A stretch of 27,917 nt of DNA from Thermoplasmata archaeon. GTDB lineage: Archaea > Thermoplasmatota > Thermoplasmata > Halarchaeoplasmatales > Halarchaeoplasmataceae. The position numbers and the translations under genes were made by a program. The stretch covers positions 1-27,917 of the forward strand of contig SKVC01000121.1 in the NCBI GenBank assembly GCA_007129655.1. The letters are read 5' to 3'. Below, piece after piece: positions 7,951 to 15,335 of this stretch (position 1 is the stretch's first letter; each line of letters opens with the position of its first letter). The notes under the pieces were generated by a model. It made no database searches. It was given only the letters and a program-made list of their open reading frames with translations, and had not been told where the DNA came from.

Positions 7951-9308
7951 CTTTTATCATCCCTCCGTTCCAAGAGTATCTTCAAACCTTCCTTCTGAGG
8001 ATATAGTTCAAAAACGGATGCACCGGCTCTGTGTAGTTTAAGAAGCGTTCTTTCCAGATGCTCGTAATCTATGTAAGCTTTCTCGAGTGTTTCCGTGTCT
8101 ACATCGTCCACTTCATACCACGGACTGAAGGGTACGATGACCCAGGCGACGTTACCTAGAACCTTAAGCTTCTCAACCGCCTTTATGGTGAGTCCCGGGT
8201 TCATCTCTAGATCTGAGATAATTATGATCAAAGAGCGTTTGTTCACCTTACCGCTCATCATCCTTACTGCATTGACTATTCCCGCAAGTTCCTTGACTGT
8301 GGTATCTCCTGTAACTCCACCGATCCTTTTGGCGAATTCCCTCTCAGCTTCTAGAAGAGCCGGAACGTCTATTTCTTGATCGTATCTCAGCGAAGCATAG
8401 CCATCACTCTTGATAGGAGGAGGTAGAGCCGACATACTCTCGAATATCCGTTGGTATGTACTGCGTCGATGATCCGGTGGATGATGAAAAAGGACGTTCT
8501 TGTGGTCATATACGGTAAGGCCTATGTCGTGGCCGGCGATCTCAAATTTTTTCAATATCTCCAGAGTAAGAAATATGGAATGTTCCATTTTCTCGCTACC
8601 GGAGATGGTGTACCTTCTCATTGAAGGACCGCAGTCCATGAATACATGTACCTCTACCATGGCCATCTTTTCGTAAACCTTGGTCATATGCTTTTGAAAT
8701 TTAGAAAATGATTTCCAGTGTATATTTCTCAGACTATCTCCTGGTACGTATTCCCGTATCTCCTCCAGCTCGCCGGAGGTGGTCGTGTACATATGAAAAT
8801 CCTTTATCAATTCTTCCACATGACTTCTTTTTGCGTAGGCCCGAGCACGTCGTATGGTATCTTTTGAGCTATGGATTGTAATCGATTTCGTAGGCTCCCG
8901 CTTTAAAGGTATCCTGTACAGCCCCATGGGGTCGTAGGCCCATCCGTCGAAACCTCCCACCTTCAGGTATCCCCTCCGACGTGGGACCATATTGTGTTTT
9001 AGTTCCATGGGAGTATAAGCATCGATGGATTTATCCTTGACCAATTTTATACCTTCTTCGTTAACCGATACACCACGTATCTTCAACGGTCGTCTGGTGG
9101 ATATAGTCTGTCTGAGAACGAATCTATCGTCCACTGATTTCAGACCGGAACCTACCTTTTCCGATATCTCGAGACTGTTTAAATTCTTGTAAATATTTAT
9201 ACGTGAATAGACGAACAAAGACAGTATAGCCGATGCAGATATCACTGAGAAAGGACTCTGCAGTAAAAACCCTAGGACCATCATAAATATAGGTACCAGT
9301 ATCAACAA
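7947..9308 (-). CDS. DUF58-domain protein (MoxR partner) with von Willebrand A-like fold
   Basis: DUF58 proteins are membrane-anchored partners of MoxR ATPases. From the TTG at 9308 the product has 453 residues. A hydrophobic hairpin lies near 1-33. The diagnostic DUF58 segment REYVPGDSLRNIHWKS is at 185-200, and DCGPSM at 225-230 resembles the MIDAS start of a vWA domain. The start is uncertain. The frame stays open to a stop at 9356-9354 and would add LTKRG just before the membrane segment, as many DUF58 proteins have, yet no ATG, GTG or TTG lies upstream. An ACG at 9341-9339, five bases after a GGAGTGAT motif, is an attractive unusual start. The gene follows the DUF1616 gene and is coupled to the membrane gene at 7950. 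Confidence 0.92.
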   Translation of the reverse strand: MLILVPIFMMVLGFLLQSPFSVISASAILSLFVYSRINIYKNLNSLEISEKVGSGLKSVDDRFVLRQTISTRRPLKIRGVSVNEEGIKLVKDKSIDAYTPMELKHNMVPRRRGYLKVGGFDGWAYDPMGLYRIPLKREPTKSITIHSSKDTIRRARAYAKRSHVEELIKDFHMYTTTSGELEEIREYVPGDSLRNIHWKSFSKFQKHMTKVYEKMAMVEVHVFMDCGPSMRRYTISGSEKMEHSIFLTLEILKKFEIAGHDIGLTVYDHKNVLFHHPPDHRRSTYQRIFESMSALPPPIKSDGYASLRYDQEIDVPALLEAEREFAKRIGGVTGDTTVKELAGIVNAVRMMSGKVNKRSLIIIISDLEMNPGLTIKAVEKLKVLGNVAWVIVPFSPWYEVDDVDTETLEKAYIDYEHLERTLLKLHRAGASVFELYPQKEGLKILLERRDDKR

Positions 9309-9345
9309 CCGTCCGCGTTTGGTCAGTTGTGCTTCTTCCGTGTTA

Positions 9346-10245
9346 TCACTCCCTCACATCGATCCATAGATGAAGATTTCTGTATATCTCATCGTCTCTT
9401 AGCAAGTACATCACCAGCTTGTATTCACCGGTCTCCTCTACGGTAAAATTCACATCGTACTCGATCTTTTCTTCGTGTTGTAACGAAAAATCAACGTAGT
9501 AATAACTATTGTTAGATGGGAAACTCAAGTTGTTATCATCCGGAAACTCTCCCTGGGATCCCATCATTTCTAAATCGATTCCCAATCCGATAACCAGCGT
9601 ATAATCAACCGATCCATGTTCGTTGTTGATGGCGCCTACTATGATATTTCCCCTTTCACCTACATCGAGTTCGTTTGGATATTCGTCCGCCATCTGTCCC
9701 GCCCCCAATACGTAGAACTGCGTAAATCGCTCACCGGTCCTCGGTGTCGTGGCTATATGAACCGCCAGTGCACCGGATACGATCAACAGTACAACCGTTC
9801 CCACGACCAGTGCCTTGTCTATAGTATCATACTCCTCCCAAGGCGGTCGTTCAATGTTTATGTAGATGCTGAAACGTTCCTCGACTGGTATGGCTGCTCT
9901 TCTCAGGTATGCAAGTCCGGCGAAAGCTAGGATGAACAGTGACAGCGATACGGATATGGAAGTAAGAGATATATTCCATATATAATTAAGAAGCAGGCCT
10001 ATCAAAGGTGTGATAGCTATGCTGAGACCGAAAGAAAGTGCGATACGCTCGATCTTATCCAGGGGTTCTTCTTCGGGAAATAAAAAAGATATTAGAACGT
10101 ATCCCGGGAAGAACAACAGATAGGGCAGACCTATTATGATCCTGAAGATACTGTCAGGCATCCCATTTATCACGGCAAGTAGCAGTACGGTTAGTGTGGC
10201 GACGAATACGAGGTCCCATGGTCTTTCGCGTACTTCTATCTTCAC
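9346..10245 (-). CDS. DUF1616-family membrane protein
   Basis: The 299-residue protein has five probable membrane helices (about 11-28, 33-56, 66-91, 94-115 and 143-165) and an extracellular beta-rich domain from about 170 to the end. The segment RFTQFYVLG with the following YPNELDVGE is characteristic of archaeal DUF1616 proteins. Start is a GTG at 10245 with GAGGTG eight bases upstream, well supported. It is the first gene of the minus-strand operon DUF1616-DUF58-membrane protein, driven by the TATA box at 10290-10300. DUF1616 genes are frequent neighbours of DUF58 and transglutaminase genes, so a role in envelope assembly is likely but unproven. Confidence 0.88.
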   Translation of the reverse strand: MKIEVRERPWDLVFVATLTVLLLAVINGMPDSIFRIIIGLPYLLFFPGYVLISFLFPEEEPLDKIERIALSFGLSIAITPLIGLLLNYIWNISLTSISVSLSLFILAFAGLAYLRRAAIPVEERFSIYINIERPPWEEYDTIDKALVVGTVVLLIVSGALAVHIATTPRTGERFTQFYVLGAGQMADEYPNELDVGERGNIIVGAINNEHGSVDYTLVIGLGIDLEMMGSQGEFPDDNNLSFPSNNSYYYVDFSLQHEEKIEYDVNFTVEETGEYKLVMYLLRDDEIYRNLHLWIDVRE

Positions 10246-10289
10246 TTAACTTGCACCTCTACTATGTATTGAATTGTGATGGCATTTCA

Positions 10290-10300
10290 CATATATAAAG
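10290..10300 (-). promoter_or_regulatory. TATA box for the DUF1616-DUF58 operon
   Basis: On the minus strand CTTTATATATG lies about 50 bp before the GTG at 10245. Initiation near 10269 would leave a leader of about 23 nt that includes the GAGGTG Shine-Dalgarno motif. Confidence 0.55.
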
Positions 10301-10313
10301 AGTTTTGCCGACT

Positions 10314-10643
10314 TCATAGTTCCAAAGGTCTCGATTGTTCATACTCTGTTCCTGTTGTCAGAGCTATCTCGGCCTTCTGCAGTTCCCTGGAAACATATGC
10401 CATGTGGTCTAAACGGGAGATCAGTTCCTTTCGTATGATAGTATCACAGATGGCCTTTGCCGATCTACCTTTTATTATGACGTTCAATTCACCGGTTTCC
10501 ACTCCCAGTTTTCCTCCTTTGTTTACGTTTCTATAATGTTCGACGTTGATGTTTTCATCTTTGATAAATATAACAAAAAATCTTTTCGGGTCGAGTTTAA
10601 CTTTCTTTGTTTCTTCTGCATAGATGACCTCTATATCTTTCAT
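10314..10643 (-). CDS. DUF4346-like protein coupled to core metE
   Basis: The 109-residue product resembles, from memory, the DUF4346 domain found at the C-terminus of dihydropteroate synthase-like proteins of archaea. The recognisable features are DPKRFFVIFI near 18-27, VEHY near 34-37, the G-R-S-A-K-A-I helix, and SRLDHMAYVSRELQKAEIAL near 76-95. No catalytic residues can be named. Its ATG overlaps the metE stop (ATGA) and a GGAGG motif lies about seven bases upstream, so it is made with the methionine synthase. The coupling suggests a helper role in corrinoid or pterin methyl transfer. Family confidence is moderate; function is inferred from context only. Confidence 0.75.
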   Translation of the reverse strand: MKDIEVIYAEETKKVKLDPKRFFVIFIKDENINVEHYRNVNKGGKLGVETGELNVIIKGRSAKAICDTIIRKELISRLDHMAYVSRELQKAEIALTTGTEYEQSRPLEL

Positions 10644-11542
10644 AAAAATTCCTCCGTAAACTTATCTCTTGCGGCGACAATACGCCTCATCTTCTCACTG
10701 GCTGTATTCTTTGGGAGCATCTTGAGACCGCAGTCCGGATCCAACATACAGTTCGAACCGAAGGCCTGGTGAGCTCTTTGTATTCGAGCAAATATGGTGT
10801 CGATCGATTCCAGTTCCGCTCTTGTGGTCACCACACCTACTGCCATTTTTTTATTATGATCGATATCCGAATACACATCGTAAAGGGTGGGATTTTCAGC
10901 GAATTCATGATCTAATATATCTACGTTGAAATCAACGAGTTCTTTGGCTATCTTCGAGACGTCGCCGCATACGTGCAGTGCAGTAGGTATATCTAAGTTC
11001 CTGACAAGTTCGTCGATGACCTCTCCGGCATACTCCGGGTATTCCACCGATAGATATGGTTCGTCTATCTGGATAACGTCGCACACTTCGGAAAGTGCCT
11101 TTACTTCCATTCTCAATGCCGCTGCAGCATCTGTCACCGCGTCGTAGATATCGGAATAATGCTCGTTGTCCACACTGTTAACCAGGGTGACCGGTCCGGT
11201 GACTATTCCTTTTAGCGCTTTGTCTTTCGGTAAGAACTCTTTAACGAATATCTGGTCCTTCACGGTTATGGGCTTTCTGTATGCGATATCCGAGATCATG
11301 CTGATCCTCTCTCTTATACGAAATCCCCTGAGTCCCGAGGCGAACAATCGTATCATGTCGTTCCTGGTCTGGCCGTCGGTGACGATCTGAATACCGGCAG
11401 AGAGTTGTGCTTCCACTGCACTTTTTATGGCATTCCGAAATGGGTCTTGTCTGGAAGTATAGGACCGCATCAACTCGTCATTGGAGGGCTTCGCTGGATA
11501 GCTCCCTACCACCGTAGTTACCATCTCAGATTCAATAACCAT
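10640..11542 (-). CDS. metE: Core-type methionine synthase (MetE catalytic domain only)
   Basis: Transfers a methyl group to homocysteine to make methionine. The 300-residue protein covers only the C-terminal half of classical MetE (about 750 residues). The zinc and homocysteine site is visible: H190 and C192 in LHVCGD, E213 in DHEFAEN, and C271 in DPDCGLK. The N-terminal TTVVGSYP and QIDEPYLS (158-165) are also typical. The half that binds methyl-tetrahydrofolate is missing, and short archaeal MetE proteins are known to take methyl from methylcobalamin. It is coupled by ATGA to the DUF4346-like gene. A TATA box about 24 bp before the ATG and the lack of a Shine-Dalgarno suggest a leaderless message. 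The nearby metF-mtrA-mtrH operon offers a donor. An internal ATG at 11524 is a possible alternative start. Confidence 0.88.
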   Translation of the reverse strand: MVIESEMVTTVVGSYPAKPSNDELMRSYTSRQDPFRNAIKSAVEAQLSAGIQIVTDGQTRNDMIRLFASGLRGFRIRERISMISDIAYRKPITVKDQIFVKEFLPKDKALKGIVTGPVTLVNSVDNEHYSDIYDAVTDAAAALRMEVKALSEVCDVIQIDEPYLSVEYPEYAGEVIDELVRNLDIPTALHVCGDVSKIAKELVDFNVDILDHEFAENPTLYDVYSDIDHNKKMAVGVVTTRAELESIDTIFARIQRAHQAFGSNCMLDPDCGLKMLPKNTASEKMRRIVAARDKFTEEFL

Positions 11543-11559
11543 GAATGCAAAAAGAGGTC

Positions 11560-11572
11560 TATATATATAAAA
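11560..11572. promoter_or_regulatory. Shared TATA element between metE and the metalloprotease gene
   Basis: TATATATATAAAA can act in both directions. On the minus strand it is about 24 bp from the metE ATG, consistent with a leaderless message. On the plus strand it would place initiation near 11592, about 29 nt before the protease ATG. Confidence 0.5.
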
Positions 11573-11620
11573 TCTAGCGGGAGAAAGGATTATTATCTCC
11601 TGAGATTATACCGTATCGGA

Positions 11621-12826
11621 ATGGAGGACTATCTATGGAAACCGGAGCCGAGGCGGGATAAGACCACTAAGATAGCTGTTATCCTTATAGTCATCTCAAT
11701 ACTGTTCTCTTTTTCACTTGCATATTTCTATCTACCGGAGTTTAACAGGGAAGACGAGTATACACCGGTATCATTAACTATACACGATGTATCCAAAATA
11801 AGAGGGCTTGAAGTTCTCAGGGATGTGCCGGTAACATATCAGAGCCGAGAGGAGTTTCAGATGTTGATAGAATGGATGGATTTTTCCTTTACAATGGAGG
11901 AAAGGGTCCTGCTGGATGTCCTATTCCTGTTCGATATCGAATCCGACCCCGAGAATATATATACGGATAGATACGGTGAAGCCGTGGGAGGATATTACAT
12001 ACCCTACCTGGAACAAGTCTACGTCATAGAAGGGACCGGTGAGATAACTGAAAGGGTCGTTCTAGCACACGAATTTACACATGCATTACAGGACCAGCAT
12101 TTCTTACTGAGATCCTATCGTAATGCTAGAACATTGGATCGAGAGCTGGCAAGGAGGGCTGTATACGAAGGAGATGCCACCTTTACTCAGTACGAGTACC
12201 TTTTTAGCCTTTCATCAGCAGAATTCGATATGTATCTGGAAGAGTTAGATGAAAGAAGGGATAAGATAGAACATGAGCTACCCTACGGTCTCGAAAACAT
12301 CATTTACTTCCCTTATATACAAGGCTACGAATTCGTTAGAGAGATGCATTCCAGAGGAGGCTGGGAAGCTGTAAACAGACTTTACACCGATAGGATACCG
12401 ATGTCTACAGAACACATACTGCATATCGATAAATATATTCAAGGAGAGAAGCCACTAGAGATAGAATGGGAGCCTACCGTGGAAGGTATGGACAAAATAT
12501 ACAGCTATACCGTAGGCGAATTCCACATATACACCATGCTGGGCCATTTCTTGGATGAAGATTCGGCTTATCGGGGTGCCAACGGTTGGGGTGGAGACAA
12601 GCTGTATTATTATGAAGACGGTGATGACTTCGTGTCTATATTTTTGATAGAGTGGGATACCCGGGCCGAGGCCTTGGAATTCCACACTATACATCATGTA
12701 TGGCAAAACTCTTTGGACGGAGTCTTCAGAGAGCGCTTGGATGTTCAAACCCTAAAAATAGACATCCAGGGTAATACCACAACCATTTACTATTCCAACC
12801 TCTCTGAGTTGCCGGATATCTATTAG
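11621..12826 (+). CDS. Membrane-anchored zinc metalloprotease-like protein (HEFTH)
   Basis: The 401-residue protein has one N-terminal membrane anchor (about 17-36) and an extracellular domain. Residues 150-154 read HEFTH, the HExxH zinc site, and E183 in EGDA is a plausible third ligand, the gluzincin pattern. This indicates a secreted-side peptidase of unknown substrate, related to the uncharacterised archaeal proteins with HExTHALQDQ. Start ATG 11621 follows the TATA element; the frame is open back to 11405, but that stretch is antisense to metE and lies upstream of the anchor. No clear Shine-Dalgarno is present. It is transcribed against both neighbours and overlaps the end of mtrH by four bases. 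Nothing visible links it to methyl transfer. Confidence 0.85.
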   Translation: MEDYLWKPEPRRDKTTKIAVILIVISILFSFSLAYFYLPEFNREDEYTPVSLTIHDVSKIRGLEVLRDVPVTYQSREEFQMLIEWMDFSFTMEERVLLDVLFLFDIESDPENIYTDRYGEAVGGYYIPYLEQVYVIEGTGEITERVVLAHEFTHALQDQHFLLRSYRNARTLDRELARRAVYEGDATFTQYEYLFSLSSAEFDMYLEELDERRDKIEHELPYGLENIIYFPYIQGYEFVREMHSRGGWEAVNRLYTDRIPMSTEHILHIDKYIQGEKPLEIEWEPTVEGMDKIYSYTVGEFHIYTMLGHFLDEDSAYRGANGWGGDKLYYYEDGDDFVSIFLIEWDTRAEALEFHTIHHVWQNSLDGVFRERLDVQTLKIDIQGNTTTIYYSNLSELPDIY

Positions 12827-13737
12827 ATCTTATAATAGGGATGATATCTTTCTATCTCCGTACCGAAGTAACTCTCTGCACCTTCGGCTATCAGCTTATC
12901 TACCATAGCGATGGTTAAAAATTCTTCACGGTAATTATCCGCAGGACCGTAGTGCACAAAGTCCGCCCCGAGTATCACGGGTAATACGTCTATGGCGGCA
13001 TCGAGAGTGGTGCTCACTTCACTCTTACCCTTATAATCGTTAAACCACAACCACGATTCCAGAGTGTTGTGCATGGCACACCCTACCGGCAGTCCGAACT
13101 CGCTCTTGAAAACAGGTACCGCCCGGAGGGATTCGCTTGCACCTTCGCCGAATGGAGTGGCGGCGGTATCTAAAAGAAAGTGTTCGATGCCTATCTCTTT
13201 GGCCATATCCAGCAATCCTTTATCGAGAAGAGTTCCTCCGGTTCTGATCATATCTAGTCTGCCTTGTGTATTATTGTTCATGGGATTGTAGCCCAGTATG
13301 ATGGCCGAGGCCGGTGTGCACTCTTTCAATGCTTTTAGTTCTTCTTCCGTAACTCCCAAGTTCAAACTGTTGTATATGGTACGCTCCAATCCATCCTGTT
13401 CTTCCAGGTACTTCAAAGTGTCGATCCTAACCGATGCTTCGGGCATATCCAGTGAGAAGAAACCATCTATGTTGTCCAGGGCGAAATTTACCTTCCACTC
13501 TATCTCGCTTTTTTCGTAGATGAATATATCTATCATTGAATTCAGCGCAAGTTCTTTTGAGAATTCTTCTTGCTTATTTATCAATTCTACGGCTTCCGAT
13601 CTAGATGCTTTCGGTTCTTCGAACTGCCCTTCGTAGAAAACCGAACCCAGCATCATTGTGGGGTTCTCCCCGGGTAGTCCGCCGACTTTTTTTCCCAACA
13701 TATCGTTTACTTTCTGTTCTTTTGTATAGCTGAACAT
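12823..13737 (-). CDS. mtrH: MtrH-like methyltetrahydropterin:corrinoid methyltransferase
   Basis: In methanogens MtrH moves the methyl group of methyl-tetrahydromethanopterin to the cobamide carried by MtrA. The 304-residue sequence fits the MtrH family (MFSYTKEQKV start, ILGYNPMNN near 148-156, DTAATPFGEGAS near 191-202, GCAMHNTLESW near 219-229), with a TIM barrel of the pterin-binding type. Length is normal for MtrH. It begins immediately after the mtrA stop (TAG-ATG), with GGAGGT upstream inside mtrA. The other Mtr subunits (B, C, D, E, F, G) and coenzyme M enzymes are absent here, so it probably works as a soluble MtrA-MtrH pair. Whether its pterin is tetrahydrofolate or tetrahydromethanopterin cannot be told from sequence. 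Confidence 0.92.
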   Translation of the reverse strand: MFSYTKEQKVNDMLGKKVGGLPGENPTMMLGSVFYEGQFEEPKASRSEAVELINKQEEFSKELALNSMIDIFIYEKSEIEWKVNFALDNIDGFFSLDMPEASVRIDTLKYLEEQDGLERTIYNSLNLGVTEEELKALKECTPASAIILGYNPMNNNTQGRLDMIRTGGTLLDKGLLDMAKEIGIEHFLLDTAATPFGEGASESLRAVPVFKSEFGLPVGCAMHNTLESWLWFNDYKGKSEVSTTLDAAIDVLPVILGADFVHYGPADNYREEFLTIAMVDKLIAEGAESYFGTEIERYHPYYKI

Positions 13738-14307
13738 CTAACCGACCTCCAATGGCTCTATATCGCCCCACGGAGTCACCTTCAGCGATGAATGCAGGGC
13801 CATTTCCGCTTCGAATTTGGATATGGTTTTTTCTTTGATACTGATGGCTATGAAGGGTTCTCCGTAACTTCCCGGGTCCTTTTCGCGTGCTTCATCTACT
13901 GCCTCCATTATCGCATCCATATCGGTCACTCCTACCATATCCATTATCTTGATCTGGTCCATGAATCTCCGGACGGCTTTCCGGGAAATGTTCTCTATGT
14001 AAGGAACCGCTCCCGGGGCATCTATGATCCTACCTTTCTCGTCTATACCGTTCTCGGCTAAACTCACCAATGATGCACCGGATTTATGCCCCCGTATCTC
14101 TTTACCGCATACTATCACATATCTTATATTCGGATTGGAGACCACGTTGGCTACCACCTTTTCTATGCCGAGATTTTCCGTCTTCATGGGTCCCCATATG
14201 GCGACTTTTTCTTTGACTAATTCAAATTTCTCGTCTAGTGTGACCACGGCTACCGGCGACTTTGGGTTACCGGTAGTAAAATTTCCCGGCCACGGATATA
14301 AGGTCAT
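13738..14307 (-). CDS. mtrA: Soluble MtrA-like corrinoid protein
   Basis: MtrA carries the cobamide that accepts the methyl group from MtrH. The 189 residues keep the N-terminal motif around WPGNF (6-10) and SPVAVVTL (17-24), and the cobamide-ligand segment GKEIRGHKSG (68-77), where H74 corresponds to the axial histidine known in methanogen MtrA. The protein ends at GDIEPLEVG with no C-terminal membrane helix, whereas methanogen MtrA is anchored by one. It is therefore predicted to be cytoplasmic. Its ATG overlaps the metF stop (ATGA) and its stop abuts the mtrH start. It is the corrinoid carrier most likely to serve the core MetE nearby, which is inference from context. Confidence 0.92.
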   Translation of the reverse strand: MTLYPWPGNFTTGNPKSPVAVVTLDEKFELVKEKVAIWGPMKTENLGIEKVVANVVSNPNIRYVIVCGKEIRGHKSGASLVSLAENGIDEKGRIIDAPGAVPYIENISRKAVRRFMDQIKIMDMVGVTDMDAIMEAVDEAREKDPGSYGEPFIAISIKEKTISKFEAEMALHSSLKVTPWGDIEPLEVG

Positions 14308-15257
14308 AGTTGAGATATCTCCTTGACTATCTCTGCCGCCATCTCTTTGGATTTCATGGGTATTATGTGGGCACCGACCTTGGTTTTGAGTCCTCTCTCT
14401 TTTAGACCATCTATTATCTTAACGTACATCTCAACCGCATAATGAACGGATTCCATGGCAAAATCGTGTGCCCTAGATAGTCTGTTCTGTACTTTCCCCG
14501 GTATATTTACCTGAGGAACGTTTTCGGAAAGGAACACCATCTCTTCGTGGGTGGCAAAGGGTGCGGTACTCACCAGTATAGGCGGTACCTTATCCACAAT
14601 TTCCTCCAGTTCCTTTATGATAACCAGTACCTCGTCGGCGTCGTAGGTTATCTGTGTCTGGAAGAAGTCGGCACCGGCACGTATCTTGTTTGCTCCGTAA
14701 GTGGATTCTCCGGAACGTCTAGGCAGTAGAACTCCGCCGACGGTAAAGTTCGTAGGTCTTTCCAGCTCCTCCATATCCACCATGTACCTGTTCCGCTGAC
14801 GTGATTGTCTGGAAGACAGTTCCGGCATCAGCTGTCCTTTGTTGAGATACTTTTTGATGCCGGTGATCAGTTCCAGTGAATTTATCGTGTCTATTTTTTC
14901 CTCAGCCGGATAATCCCCTACCGCATAATCTCCGGTCATGGCCAGCAGTGTACGAATACCGAGACTGTCGGCGCCCAGCAGCCATTTTTGCAGTCCGCTG
15001 ATAGTAGTATCTCTGCATGTAAGATGAGCGATGGGTTCTACGTCTAATTTCTGTATTATCTTACCGGAGAAGGGAGCAGGGTCTATCCGTACTTTGCCAA
15101 CCGGGTTGTTACACACGTTCAAACCAGCTAATTTATCTATGAAATCGTACTTAGCTATACGTTCTATATATTCATCAACGTTTCCTCCTCTGGGCGAAGG
15201 TACTTCGTAGGTGATGGGAAATTTTTCCCTTTCCAAACTTTCCATGAATGAGGGCAT
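14304..15257 (-). CDS. metF: Methylenetetrahydrofolate reductase family protein (MetF)
   Basis: MetF reduces methylene-tetrahydrofolate to methyl-tetrahydrofolate with a flavin. The 317-residue protein has the family features: YEVPSPRG near 17-24, LTCRDTTISGLQKWLLGADSLG near 78-99 with the following LLAMTGD, and FFQTQITYD near 198-206. The length is normal for the catalytic barrel alone, with no regulatory extension. It heads the operon metF-mtrA-mtrH, the neighbours overlapping by four bases or abutting. A TATA element about 26 bp before the ATG and no Shine-Dalgarno indicate a leaderless message. No dedicated electron-transfer subunit is adjacent, so the reductant is unknown. The actual pterin may be tetrahydromethanopterin, given the Mtr partners. 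Confidence 0.9.
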   Translation of the reverse strand: MPSFMESLEREKFPITYEVPSPRGGNVDEYIERIAKYDFIDKLAGLNVCNNPVGKVRIDPAPFSGKIIQKLDVEPIAHLTCRDTTISGLQKWLLGADSLGIRTLLAMTGDYAVGDYPAEEKIDTINSLELITGIKKYLNKGQLMPELSSRQSRQRNRYMVDMEELERPTNFTVGGVLLPRRSGESTYGANKIRAGADFFQTQITYDADEVLVIIKELEEIVDKVPPILVSTAPFATHEEMVFLSENVPQVNIPGKVQNRLSRAHDFAMESVHYAVEMYVKIIDGLKERGLKTKVGAHIIPMKSKEMAAEIVKEISQL

Positions 15258-15276
15258 GATATGGTGAGTTCGTCGT

Positions 15277-15288
15277 GAATATATAACG
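15277..15288 (-). promoter_or_regulatory. TATA box of the metF-mtrA-mtrH operon
   Basis: On the minus strand CGTTATATATTC is centred about 26 bp before the metF ATG, and no ribosome-binding motif separates them. This is the geometry of a leaderless archaeal transcript. Confidence 0.6.
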
Positions 15289-15305
15289 ATTATGTTCCCA
15301 AAAGA

Positions 15306-15313
15306 GATATATA
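15306..15313 (+). promoter_or_regulatory. TATA box of the Cys-rich protein gene
   Basis: GATATATA is centred about 26 bp before the ATG at 15336 with no Shine-Dalgarno between, again pointing to a leaderless message. It lies back to back with the metF promoter. Confidence 0.55.
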
Positions 15314-15335
15314 GGACTCAATACTAAAATTTAGC

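Noticed and set aside
11405..11620. N-terminal extension of the metalloprotease
   Set aside because: It is antisense to metE, precedes the shared TATA element and is not membrane- or domain-like; the protein proper starts at 11621.
12823..14307. MtrA and MtrH as evidence of methanogenesis
   Set aside because: No other Mtr subunit, methyl-coenzyme M reductase or coenzyme M gene is seen, and MtrA lacks its membrane helix; a biosynthetic methyl-transfer role fits better.
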